Of a stretch of DNA of 64,000 nucleotides, positions 42,730-51,065 are shown one piece after another (position 1 is the stretch's first letter; every line of letters starts with the position of its first letter). This DNA is from Ruminococcus gauvreauii. Its GTDB lineage: Bacteria; Bacillota; Clostridia; Lachnospirales; Lachnospiraceae. The DNA lies in NCBI RefSeq assembly GCF_025151995.1, contig NZ_CP102290.1, forward strand, positions 1,426,001 to 1,490,000, written 5' to 3'. Both the position numbers and the translations under genes were made by a program. The notes beneath the pieces are model-generated. The model made no database searches and was not told the origin of the DNA. It saw only the letters and a program-made list of their open reading frames with translations.

Positions 42730-43719
42730 CTATTTCAGTGCTACCCGTGGGTCAAGGAACGGATAGATCAGATCCGCAGCCAGATTGACGACCACGATGC
42801 TGATCGCGATGATCGCAAAGCAGCCCTGGATCAGCGGATAATCCTGACTCATAATCGCATTCATGATCGTCAGTCCGATTCCCGGATACGAAAAAACAAT
42901 TTCTGTCGTGATCGCTCCGCCCACGGCCGCTCCCAGGCTTAACATCAGCCCGGTAAAGGAAGGCAGCAGCGCATTGCGAAAAGCATATTTAGTCAGAATT
43001 GTCCGTTTCTTTAAGCCCTTCGCCTGGGCAAGGGTGATATAATCTTCAGAAAATATCTGCAGAATATTGCTCCGCATCATGATCATCCTGCCGGCCAGAT
43101 TGACGATTACCAGTGAGAGAACCGGTAAAAATGCATGATAGATAATCGAACCGATCATCTGATACCATTTCGTTCCTTCCGCCACGCCCACCGGCAGCGC
43201 ATGCCCCAGCGGGAACCAGTCCAGATAATATCCCAGTCCCATCAGTATCAGCATACCGATGAAAAAATACGGCATTGACTGAATGTAAAATGAAAGGCCG
43301 ACCGCCACATTGTCGAAGGCACTTCCCTTTTTGAGTGCTGACAAAACGCCTAACAGCCATGCCAGTGCAAAAGAGATCAAAATAGAAGAGACAACGATCA
43401 GCAGCGTCCACGGGATAGCCCGAGTGATAATATCATTGACAGGAACGGGGAACGTACTGAAAGAAATCCCCATATTCCCCCGGAAAAGCTGAGTAAGATA
43501 ATGCCAATACTGCTCAAAGATTCCTTTATCCAGCCCGAACTGCTGTGTCAGCAGTGCTGTATACTCCGCAGATGCCACGCCGCTTTTGCTTGCCATCAGT
43601 TCTACCGGATTTCCGCCCATTAAACGCGGCAGCAAAAAATTGATCGTCAGCGCAACCCACAGAGTAAACGCCGCACTGAGAATACGCTTTAAAAGATATT
43701 TCAACGTGAAATTTCGCAT
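42730..43719 (-). CDS. Dipeptide/oligosaccharide ABC transporter permease (DppB-like)
   Basis: A 329-aa membrane protein. The first helix reads LLKRILSAAFTLWVALTINF. The EAA loop is AQAKGLKKRTILTKYAFRNALLP, and a large extracytoplasmic loop lies between helices 1 and 2, as in DppB/OppB. ATG after AAAGGTGG. It is separated from the binding-protein gene by 154 bp that hold a stable hairpin. Confidence 0.94.
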   Translation of the reverse strand: MRNFTLKYLLKRILSAAFTLWVALTINFLLPRLMGGNPVELMASKSGVASAEYTALLTQQFGLDKGIFEQYWHYLTQLFRGNMGISFSTFPVPVNDIITRAIPWTLLIVVSSILISFALAWLLGVLSALKKGSAFDNVAVGLSFYIQSMPYFFIGMLILMGLGYYLDWFPLGHALPVGVAEGTKWYQMIGSIIYHAFLPVLSLVIVNLAGRMIMMRSNILQIFSEDYITLAQAKGLKKRTILTKYAFRNALLPSFTGLMLSLGAAVGGAITTEIVFSYPGIGLTIMNAIMSQDYPLIQGCFAIIAISIVVVNLAADLIYPFLDPRVALK

Positions 43720-43744
43720 ATTTCATACCACCTTTATACAAATT

Positions 43745-43813
43745 GTAACAGTTCAGACAGTGCATCTTCTTGCCCGGCATATGCCGTGCAAGAAGCATCG
43801 GATGAACTGTTAC
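43745..43813 (-). repeat. Long stem-loop between binding-protein and permease genes
   Basis: GTAACAGTTCA (43745-43755) pairs with TGAACTGTTAC (43803-43813). Inside, TTCTTGC (43767-43773) pairs with GCAAGAA (43788-43794), around the palindrome GGCATATGCC at 43776-43785. Hairpins here in importer operons often stabilise the binding-protein mRNA and lower readthrough, giving more binding protein than permease. No T-run on the minus strand. Confidence 0.75.
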
Positions 43814-43873
43814 TACAAATTGGGCTGACTAATTGCTTAGCCAGCCGCTGTGCAACAACATAAGTTACCGCTT

Positions 43874-45580
43874 TTATTTTACTGATACGTTGATGAGGCT
43901 CTTTGCGCTTATGATCGGTCTGTCGGTAAGCCACCCTTCATACTGGATTCCATCGTAGTATGGAATGTGTGCACCAAGATTGTACATCGGCAGGAATACC
44001 ACATCTTCAGCCAGGATGTCCTGAATCTTGATATAGAGTTCTTTTGCTTTTTCTTCATCTGTCTCTTCTGCAACCTGAGCAAGAAGTTCATCTACTTCAG
44101 GATTCTCATAGCGGAAGTAGTTGGTTCCCGGTGTTGCAGTTCCGACCGGCGCTGTCATCGCCGAGTTAAAGGAAGTATTCAGCAGCGCATATGGATCAGG
44201 CGGGAAGTCGATGCCGAACTGCAGCAGATCGAATTCTCCTGTCTGCAGGATCTGGATCAGCTCTGCTCTGGTCGCCAGTTTCGGCACGATCTCAACACCG
44301 ATGTTTAAGAGCCACTGCTGGATCATTCCTGCTTCCATCTGCTGTGCCGGGGCGCCGGACTGATTGTAGTAAGTAAAGGATAGACGCTGTCCGTCTTTTT
44401 CATAAATTCCGTCTTTGCCTTTTGTATATCCGGCATCTTCTAAAATCTTCGTAGCCGCTTCCACGTCAAACACGTGAGAGCTCTTCGCATTTTCACTCAC
44501 CATCTCACCGAAGATATCCGGCAGCCATCCCGGGCTTAACGGGAATACACCGTTGTACTCTCCTCTGGTGATCAGGTCATCCTGGTTGATCGCCATGGAA
44601 AGTGCTTTTCTGATGTTCTTATCTGATAACAGTTCATTCGTATGGTTCACTACGACAGAGTAGTTGCTGGTTCCGGCGTACACCTGCATCTCGGCGCCTT
44701 CTTTTGTCAAAAATTCAGGAACATTTGCCATCGCGATCGTGTTGAATGTCGCGGCAATCTCGCCTTTTAACAGTGCCAGCGTCAGGTTCGGTGACGAATT
44801 GTAGATATGTACGATCAGGTTGTCCACCTTCGGAGCGCCCATCCAGTAATCTTTGTTTGCATCAAACTGGATATCGGTTCCTGTGTTGTACGTTTTGTAG
44901 ATAAACGGACCGGTTCCGACCGGCTGTTCGTTCAGGTTCTGATCCGGAGCCCCTGCTGCCGACCAGATATGCTCCGGAACGATGAAGATCTCCGCTGCAT
45001 AACGTACAAATGCGGTAAACGGCGCTTTAAACTTAAAGGTTACCTTCTCCTCAGCCTCCGTGATACTGTCAAGCTTCTCCCACAGACTGTACGTATCCAG
45101 TGTCGGATAATCTTTTAATGCCGTGTAGGTATACACAACGTCTTTCGCTGTAAAGTCTGTGCCGTCCTGCCATTTGGCATCCGTGTTCATCGTGAAGGTC
45201 AGTTCCGTAAAGTCTTCGTTCCACTCATATTCAGACGCCAGTGCCGGTTCCAGTTCTGTCGATACCGGGTTAAAATACAGCAGTCTGTCATACATCAGCG
45301 GCAGCAGTTCCTTTTTGGTATTCTGCGGTAAAAATGGATTCTTAGAAGCCAGGTCTGTGTCCATCGCCGTCTCGCCAAGGTGCAGTGTGCCTCCGCTCTT
45401 GCCGGATGTATCATCAGCTGTTTCTCCTGATTCACCGGCTGCTTCCGGATTGGCTTCTTTTGTCTCCTGCTGGTCCGCGGTCCCCGGGGACGCGTTTGGT
45501 GTCGGCTGATCGCTTTTGCCACATGCCATGATGGACATTCCCATCGCACATACCAAAAGCAGGCTTAGAAACTTTTTCAT
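43874..45580 (-). CDS. Extracellular solute-binding lipoprotein, family 5 (peptide/oligosaccharide)
   Basis: A 568-aa lipoprotein. Its signal peptide MKKFLSLLLVCAMGMSIM ends at Cys20, followed by a Pro/Glu/Ser-rich linker of about 45 residues. The mature SBP_bac_5 domain has PLMYDRLLYFNP, LTFTMNTDAKWQDGTDFTAKDVVY and the late YNLGAHIPYYDG region. It captures the substrate for the DppBCDF-like importer. ATG at 45580 after GGGAGG; longer frames begin upstream of the transcript's ribosome site. The genes downstream argue for a sulfated glycan ligand. Confidence 0.94.
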   Translation of the reverse strand: MKKFLSLLLVCAMGMSIMACGKSDQPTPNASPGTADQQETKEANPEAAGESGETADDTSGKSGGTLHLGETAMDTDLASKNPFLPQNTKKELLPLMYDRLLYFNPVSTELEPALASEYEWNEDFTELTFTMNTDAKWQDGTDFTAKDVVYTYTALKDYPTLDTYSLWEKLDSITEAEEKVTFKFKAPFTAFVRYAAEIFIVPEHIWSAAGAPDQNLNEQPVGTGPFIYKTYNTGTDIQFDANKDYWMGAPKVDNLIVHIYNSSPNLTLALLKGEIAATFNTIAMANVPEFLTKEGAEMQVYAGTSNYSVVVNHTNELLSDKNIRKALSMAINQDDLITRGEYNGVFPLSPGWLPDIFGEMVSENAKSSHVFDVEAATKILEDAGYTKGKDGIYEKDGQRLSFTYYNQSGAPAQQMEAGMIQQWLLNIGVEIVPKLATRAELIQILQTGEFDLLQFGIDFPPDPYALLNTSFNSAMTAPVGTATPGTNYFRYENPEVDELLAQVAEETDEEKAKELYIKIQDILAEDVVFLPMYNLGAHIPYYDGIQYEGWLTDRPIISAKSLINVSVK

Positions 45581-45655
45581 GTAAAAAACCTCCCTGTTTT
45601 TATATGCTTTGTTGAAAAGTAAAGGCCCTTCTCTCAACTGTTGCTTAGTAAGCTT

Positions 45656-45717
45656 ATTATATAAAAACAAAGAGGTTATTCAAATGTAAGATGTTCGAGT
45701 ATTTTTGTAAAATGTTC
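45656..45717 (-). promoter_or_regulatory. Promoter and direct-repeat activator site of the importer operon
   Basis: On the minus strand TATAAT (45661-45656) lies 16 bp after TTGAAT (45683-45678). Immediately upstream are two direct 12-bp repeats, TGTAAGATGTTC at 45685-45696 and TGTAAAATGTTC at 45706-45717 on the plus strand, 21 bp apart and 11 of 12 identical. AraC-type response regulators bind such two-turn direct repeats next to the -35. The matching regulator is encoded at 47402-48160. Confidence 0.72.
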
Positions 45718-45731
45718 AGATGCTGAAGTTT

Positions 45732-47405
45732 TTATGATTCCATCGGGAAAGAAATCGTAACGATCGTCAGATCATTCTCCCGTTTAAATACAAGACCGTA
45801 CTCATTCCCGTATTTCAGTTTCAGACGGCGGTGAATATTATATACGCCATATCCGCCCTGCTTTTTCGTCGCTATCGAAGTCTCAAAATCCTGGTTAAGC
45901 ACCGTTTCTATCTCCTTCTGCCTCTCTTCTGTCATCCCCAGACCGTTATCACTTACCGATACGTATATGACTTTCTGCTCCTCCCGAATCCGGACAGCAA
46001 TCACGCCTCCTTCCTCCAGCTGCGAGACTCCGTGGTAGACCGCATTTTCCACCAGCGGCTGAATCAGCATCTTGATACACCTGCACGGCAGCAGCCTGTC
46101 GTCATAGTCGACCCGAAATTCCACCCGTCCCATAAATCGGATCTTCATGATGGTAATATAGCGGTTTAAAATATTGATCTCCTCCTGCAGCAGTGCAAAT
46201 TCCCCTCCGCCAATGGAATAGCGGAACAACTCCGACATCGCCAGAGAGATATCGGCAATCTCATCGACCCCCTTCATGATCGCAATACTTCTGACGCACT
46301 GCAGCGTATTAAATAAAAAGTGAGGATTGATCTGGCTTTGAAGGGCATACAGCTCCGCTTCGTTCGTGCGGATCTCATTTTCATAGAGCTGCTCCTGTGT
46401 TTTAAAAGCGTTTCTGGTCATCGTCTCCAGCTGACCCAGCATACTGTTAAAGCTGAAGACGATACTGTTGATCTCATCGATTTCCCCATAACTCAAACGC
46501 TTTCTCAGACCATCCCGCGGAAAATTCTGCGTTTCGCCGACCAGTATGGAGATGGGTTTGGCAACCGTCTGCTGCAGCAGTCTCCAGGTCAAAAGAAGCG
46601 TGATGATCAGGCCTGCGATTGACAAGAGGTAAAACTGTATGATAAACTGCGTTTCGCTTGCGCCTTCGGTTGGATTTCCGTATAGTCTGACCTCAAGTCC
46701 CATGACATTAGAGAATGCGACGGATTCATACGCCCCCTTCACCGTACTGACGGTTTCCGTGAACAGCCGACCATGCTGATCGAAAAGACTGACCTTTAAG
46801 TCATCGATTCCCATAAGATTGCGGACATAATTCACATCACAGAAGATCACTGCTGTGGCGATCTTCTCATAATCCTTTGTGGTGGCATAGATTCCGGCGA
46901 TGGGAACCGTGTAGGCAAAGCAAGGCATATCATCAAAATAAAAAAAGTTTTTTTCTATGTACGTCGGATCCTCTATTTTTAAATCATCCTTTATCCGCTC
47001 GATAATTTCCACACTGGTGCTTTCCCCGTACAGGAAACTTGAAGTGATCCCGGAACGTTCAACAACCATCACATCCTTGATAATGGGATAGTTCAATTCA
47101 ATCAGACGTATTGAGTTAAATGCATTGACCACCGCATCACTTCTGCGGTCATTATAGCCAACGCTGTACAGATCATTAAATGCACTGAATACGCTCAGGT
47201 AGCTGCCGATGCTCTCAAGACTTTCTCCCAGATTATCCAGAGACGCCGCCTGCGTCTGGCACAGCTTATCCAGATATTCCTGTTTCTTCCTCTCATTTTG
47301 ATCTAAATAATACAAAATCGGAATAGACTGAAGGATCAGCAAAGCGATCATCGAACCGATGACAACCGTTGTCATTCTTTTGCGCAGTCTGATCTTCTTC
47401 TTCAA
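45732..47405 (-). CDS. YesM-like sensor histidine kinase
   Basis: A 557-aa membrane kinase. TM1 lies at about 12-32 and TM2 at about 254-275, enclosing a large extracellular Cache-like sensor. A HAMP linker follows, then the His_kinase domain with phosphoacceptor in QSQINPHFLFNTLQ and a HATPase_c domain (IQPLVENAVYHG, DNGLGM, GYGVYNIHRRL). This class senses extracellular saccharides. Start is a TTG at 47405 overlapping the regulator's stop, with AAGGAGAG upstream. Confidence 0.94.
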   Translation of the reverse strand: MKKKIRLRKRMTTVVIGSMIALLILQSIPILYYLDQNERKKQEYLDKLCQTQAASLDNLGESLESIGSYLSVFSAFNDLYSVGYNDRRSDAVVNAFNSIRLIELNYPIIKDVMVVERSGITSSFLYGESTSVEIIERIKDDLKIEDPTYIEKNFFYFDDMPCFAYTVPIAGIYATTKDYEKIATAVIFCDVNYVRNLMGIDDLKVSLFDQHGRLFTETVSTVKGAYESVAFSNVMGLEVRLYGNPTEGASETQFIIQFYLLSIAGLIITLLLTWRLLQQTVAKPISILVGETQNFPRDGLRKRLSYGEIDEINSIVFSFNSMLGQLETMTRNAFKTQEQLYENEIRTNEAELYALQSQINPHFLFNTLQCVRSIAIMKGVDEIADISLAMSELFRYSIGGGEFALLQEEINILNRYITIMKIRFMGRVEFRVDYDDRLLPCRCIKMLIQPLVENAVYHGVSQLEEGGVIAVRIREEQKVIYVSVSDNGLGMTEERQKEIETVLNQDFETSIATKKQGGYGVYNIHRRLKLKYGNEYGLVFKRENDLTIVTISFPMES

Positions 47406-48160
47406 AACCGCTCTCCTTCCCTGCGGGACCGCCGGTAAACACTGGGGGTTATTCCCATTTCCTTTTTAAAAACCTTGTTAAAGTAAAAATAATCACCAAA
47501 TCCAGCCATCGCAGAGATTTCTTCCAGATTATAGTTCGTATCGGCAAGCAGTATCTTTGCCCTTTCTATCCGTCGTTCCGTCAGGTAGGCGACAAAGGTT
47601 TTTCCGATATTTTTGTTGAACAGGTCACAGATGTAGTTGCGGTTAAAGGAGAATTCTTTTGCGACCTCATTAAGAGTAAGTTTTTTATCGATATTTTTTT
47701 CAATAAAGTTCAAAATTTTTTCAAAACTGTAGGGGCTTTCCTGCTCTTTCAGGTCCAGATGTACAATGGCACGGCGGTTTCTCTTCTTATCCAGATATTC
47801 GACCGCATACTGAATCGTCTTCTCCAGCGCTTCCGGATTCACAGGCTTTACACAATAATCTAAAACCGACGCCTGGATCGCCTTTTTCGCCAGCTCAAAG
47901 TCCGAATACCCACTTAGTATGATAAATGCGGCGTCGCTGCCAGATGCCTTGCATTTTTTAATAAACTCAAAACCATCCATCCCGGGCATCTTGATGTCTG
48001 TTATAATAAGGTCGGGATTCACATGTTCCAGATCCGCCAGGGCAGCTCTGGGAGACTGGTAACTCCCCGCCAGTGTAAAACCATTGGCGCCCCAGCCGAC
48101 ATTATTTGAAATATCGATCATGGTCCATGGTTCATCATCAACTATGATTGCTTTGTACAT
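47402..48160 (-). CDS. YesN-like AraC-type response regulator
   Basis: A 252-aa protein. The receiver domain has Asp8-Asp9 and phosphoacceptor Asp55 in LIITDIKMPGMDG, and the C-terminal AraC helix-turn-helix pair spans about 155-250 (LTLNEVAKEFSFNRNYICDLF, LEEISAMAGFGDYFYFNKVF). It is co-transcribed with the kinase (4-base overlap) and most likely activates the importer operon through the direct repeats at 45685-45717. ATG at 48160 after GGGGGGA. Confidence 0.94.
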   Translation of the reverse strand: MYKAIIVDDEPWTMIDISNNVGWGANGFTLAGSYQSPRAALADLEHVNPDLIITDIKMPGMDGFEFIKKCKASGSDAAFIILSGYSDFELAKKAIQASVLDYCVKPVNPEALEKTIQYAVEYLDKKRNRRAIVHLDLKEQESPYSFEKILNFIEKNIDKKLTLNEVAKEFSFNRNYICDLFNKNIGKTFVAYLTERRIERAKILLADTNYNLEEISAMAGFGDYFYFNKVFKKEMGITPSVYRRSRREGERF

Positions 48161-48228
48161 ACTATCCCCCCTAAAATCTGTCCTGCTGTTTTTGGAGACC
48201 GCCTGGCCTGCCTGTTCATTTGGACACA

Positions 48229-48258
48229 ATTATAACCTTATCCTTCAAATTTTGTCCA
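48229..48258 (-). promoter_or_regulatory. Promoter of the two-component operon
   Basis: On the minus strand TGGACA (48258-48253) and a perfect TATAAT (48234-48229) are 18 bp apart, about 70 bp before the regulator's ATG. Confidence 0.65.
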
Positions 48259-48353
48259 GCGGTTTCCATTTAATTGTACTGATGCCAGGGTCATAAGGTA
48301 AAATTCCGTTCATGCTTGCATGATAAGGCATTTTACCTTGGGACCCACCAAAC

Positions 48354-48677
48354 ATGAGAAAGCGGCGCATGAAAAACATGCTCGACTATATCCATCAGAA
48401 TTATTCGCAGCCGATAACGATACAGGACGTATCTGCATCTGCAAATATCAGTAAGAGCGAATGTTTCCGCTGCTTTTCCGAACTGTCAAAGATAACTCCC
48501 GTGGAATACATCAACAAATTTCGCCTGCTGCAGGCATCCCAGCTGCTGCTCACCACCGATAAAAGCATGGTGGATATCTGTTATACCACCGGATTTAATA
48601 ATACGAGTTATTTTTCAAAGAAATTTAAAGAACAGTATGGAGTGACACCGAAGGCGTACCGCTCCAAACACCATTAG
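48354..48677 (+). pseudogene. 5'-truncated AraC-family regulator
   Basis: Only the DNA-binding part remains: 107 residues with both helix-turn-helix motifs (ITIQDVSASANISKSECFRC and MVDICYTTGFNNTSYFSKKF) and the usual C-terminal YGVTPKAYRSKH. The sensor half (about 180 residues) is missing. The frame extends only about 8 codons upstream of the ATG to a stop, and the ATG has no ribosome site. It is probably a remnant, though a short AraC fragment could still be expressed. Confidence 0.7.
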
Positions 48678-48683
48678 AAGAGA

Positions 48684-48729
48684 AAAGCACCTGCTGTCCG
48701 GCAGTTTATGCCGGCGCGCAAGTGCTTGT
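48684..48729. terminator. Hairpin between convergent genes
   Basis: AAGCAC (48688-48693) pairs with GTGCTT (48721-48727 region) around an inner CCGGCA/TGCCGG stem (48701-48713). It lies between the truncated AraC gene and the end of the leftward desulfidase gene. No long T-run; assignment as terminator is tentative. Confidence 0.45.
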
Positions 48730-48743
48730 GATCTGCAGGCGGT

Positions 48744-50018
48744 TTATTTTCCCACCATCATATTCAATATTTCCATATCCGTATTCTGCATGCCTTCCCG
48801 GCCCAGCCGCCCAATGTTGTGGATGGTGCCCTCGATATCGTCTGTGAGAATTCCTTCTCCTCCTTTGAAATAATCATTGTTAAATGCCATTTTGTCGGCA
48901 AGTATCGCCGCATCAAGCGCCGCCGCAATCTTGGCCGCACAGGATGGTTTCGCGCCGTCACACACAATACCGGAAACAATTCCCAGGGTATTGCTGATCG
49001 TAAACATGATCTGCTCCCGGCTGCCGCCCCGCAGATAGGTGATGCCCGCCCCGCTTCCGGTGGCTGCACTCACCGCACCGCAGAATGCAGAGAGCGAACC
49101 GATACCCGTCTTCAGATGGGCGGCAATCAGGTTACTGATCACCAGTGCGCGATACATCTTTTCATCTGATACCTTTAATTCCCTGGCATACTGATACACC
49201 GGTACGCTGGCGGTGATTCCCTGGTTCCCGCTGCCGGAGTTTGCCACAACAGCCAGGTCGCATCCGCTCATACGCGCATCTGACCCTGCCGCCGCATAGG
49301 CCTTTGCCCTCACCTCCACATTTTGACTGCCGTACAGGTTCAGGATATTCTTGCCGATATTAGCCCCATAGGGGTTCTTCATGCCCTCCCTGGCGATCGT
49401 CATATTGCAAGCGATCTGATGATCCAGCAATTGCCTGACCTCAGCGGTCTGCACCGTTTCGGCAAAGTCAAGGATACCGTTGACACTCATAAAATCTCTT
49501 TTGCGGTCTGCATTTCCCCGGTCCAGTAAGTATTCTTTATCCAGAAGATTTTCACCGTTTTTAGAAATTCTTACAATATTCGTGTGTTTATCCACAATTT
49601 CAACAACCACGGTATCGTCTCCGCAGAAAGCCTCCAGGCGAATATAAAGATTGGCGACTCCTTCTACCAGTTCCACCTCACATAATCCCTCGCCTGCCAG
49701 AACCTTTGACTGGTCAATATCTGCCTGCGTGACTGTGGACAGCACCTCCAGCTGTCTTTCGGCATTTCCTCCCAGCGCCCCGAGAATCGCTGCAGCCTCC
49801 ACGCCTTTCTGTCCGCCGGAATTCGGTACCGTCACACCTTTTACGTTTTTAATGATGTTACCGCTGCAGTGAGCGATCATGCGCTGCGGCATACATCCCA
49901 GATATTTTCGTGCCGTCGCACTCGCATAGGCGATCGCAATCGGTTCCGTACAGCCGAGCGCCGTGATCAGCTCCTCATTTAATACCTGGATATATCCGTC
50001 ATAAATGCTCTTTTTCAT
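48744..50018 (-). CDS. L-cysteine desulfidase-family (UPF0597/CyuA-like) protein
   Basis: A 424-aa protein of the serine dehydratase alpha-like UPF0597 family. Characteristic elements are ITALGCTEPIAIAYA at the N-terminus, NSGSGNQGITASVPV in the centre and cysteines in AFCGAV, VCDGAKPSC near the C-terminus, which ligate a 4Fe-4S cluster in L-cysteine desulfidase. It would release sulfide, ammonia and pyruvate from cysteine or deaminate a related amino acid. Last gene of the Liv-type operon, 13 bp after the oxidoreductase gene. Confidence 0.88.
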   Translation of the reverse strand: MKKSIYDGYIQVLNEELITALGCTEPIAIAYASATARKYLGCMPQRMIAHCSGNIIKNVKGVTVPNSGGQKGVEAAAILGALGGNAERQLEVLSTVTQADIDQSKVLAGEGLCEVELVEGVANLYIRLEAFCGDDTVVVEIVDKHTNIVRISKNGENLLDKEYLLDRGNADRKRDFMSVNGILDFAETVQTAEVRQLLDHQIACNMTIAREGMKNPYGANIGKNILNLYGSQNVEVRAKAYAAAGSDARMSGCDLAVVANSGSGNQGITASVPVYQYARELKVSDEKMYRALVISNLIAAHLKTGIGSLSAFCGAVSAATGSGAGITYLRGGSREQIMFTISNTLGIVSGIVCDGAKPSCAAKIAAALDAAILADKMAFNNDYFKGGEGILTDDIEGTIHNIGRLGREGMQNTDMEILNMMVGK

Positions 50019-50030
50019 ACTTTCATCCTC

Positions 50031-51065
50031 TCATCTGCCAAAACCTTCGGCGTCCTGATACAGTGCCGGCTGTTCCATATAACAAATCTCCTGTCTTTTA
50101 CCGCTCTTCTGTGCCAGCAGGCATGCCTCACCCGCTGCCGCCGCCATATAACCGTCCCAGGCTGTCGGCCCCTCCAGGGCCCCCGCCCGAGCGCCGTCGA
50201 TAAAGTGCTGCAGCTCCATGTCAAATGCCGCCTGGTAGCGTTCTTTCCAGAAATCATACTCCCGTACCCGCCGATAAGATCCCTGCCTGACGATATTCGA
50301 GACGGATGCCGGGAGTGAAACCGTCCCCTGTTCACATACCACCTCACAGCTTATATCATACCCATAATCACAGTGTGTAAAAACCTCCAGATCGATCAAC
50401 ACTCCGGAAACTGTCTCCAGTATCATAAGCTGCGGATCGTACAGTTTTCCTTCAGCACAGGAAGCCGTTCTTCCATGAAGCACCCGGCAGGCAGCCAGGG
50501 GATCCCCTCCGAGCAGCCACGGAACCACATCGATCTCATGAATCGCGGCATCCATGATCTCCATCCGGTCGTCAAAATCCTCGCCAGCCCGCGGATTCCG
50601 GTGAACCGCGTGTACCATCAGCGGATGTCCCATGCTCCCGGAACAGACCAGTTCCCGCAGCTCCCTGTGATGCCGGTCAAACCGCCGCATGAACCCCAGC
50701 TGGATCAGCCGTCTGCCCGCATCCGCTTCAGCCTCCAGTATTATCCTGCTGCTCTCTCCCGTATCAGCCAGCGGTTTTTCACAGAATACCGGCTTTTCAC
50801 ATTCCAGACAGGCCAGCAGATACTGTTCATGCACAGAGCCGGGCGCCGCGATCAGGACGGCATCAATGCCGGGATCTCTGATCAGTTTCTCCGCCGTCAT
50901 GACCTCCGGGATGCCGTATAACTCAGCCGCTTTTTCCGCCCGCTTTGGTGACGAGGAAGCCACCGCGGCAACACCTGCGCCGGACAGATGTCTCTGTATC
51001 CGGCGTATATGCTCTGCCCCGATTCTCCCTGTTCCTATCACGCCAATTTTTAATTCCCGCATCAT
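50031..51065 (-). CDS. Gfo/Idh/MocA-family oxidoreductase (inositol-dehydrogenase-like)
   Basis: A 344-aa protein with the NAD motif GVIGTGRIGAEHIRR and FCEKPLAD signature. DAAIHEIDVVPWLLGG carries the catalytic Asp/His of inositol 2-dehydrogenase-like members. Its ATG overlaps no coding sequence but follows the stop of the other oxidoreductase directly (TAA then ATG), so translation is coupled. Two such enzymes in a row suggest a two-step oxidation or an oxidation-reduction pair on one substrate. Confidence 0.92.
   Translation of the reverse strand: MMRELKIGVIGTGRIGAEHIRRIQRHLSGAGVAAVASSSPKRAEKAAELYGIPEVMTAEKLIRDPGIDAVLIAAPGSVHEQYLLACLECEKPVFCEKPLADTGESSRIILEAEADAGRRLIQLGFMRRFDRHHRELRELVCSGSMGHPLMVHAVHRNPRAGEDFDDRMEIMDAAIHEIDVVPWLLGGDPLAACRVLHGRTASCAEGKLYDPQLMILETVSGVLIDLEVFTHCDYGYDISCEVVCEQGTVSLPASVSNIVRQGSYRRVREYDFWKERYQAAFDMELQHFIDGARAGALEGPTAWDGYMAAAAGEACLLAQKSGKRQEICYMEQPALYQDAEGFGR

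Noticed and set aside
48230..48275. A catabolite-responsive element near the two-component promoter
   Set aside because: A TGGAAACCG stretch is suggestive, but it needs an extra base to fit the cre consensus.
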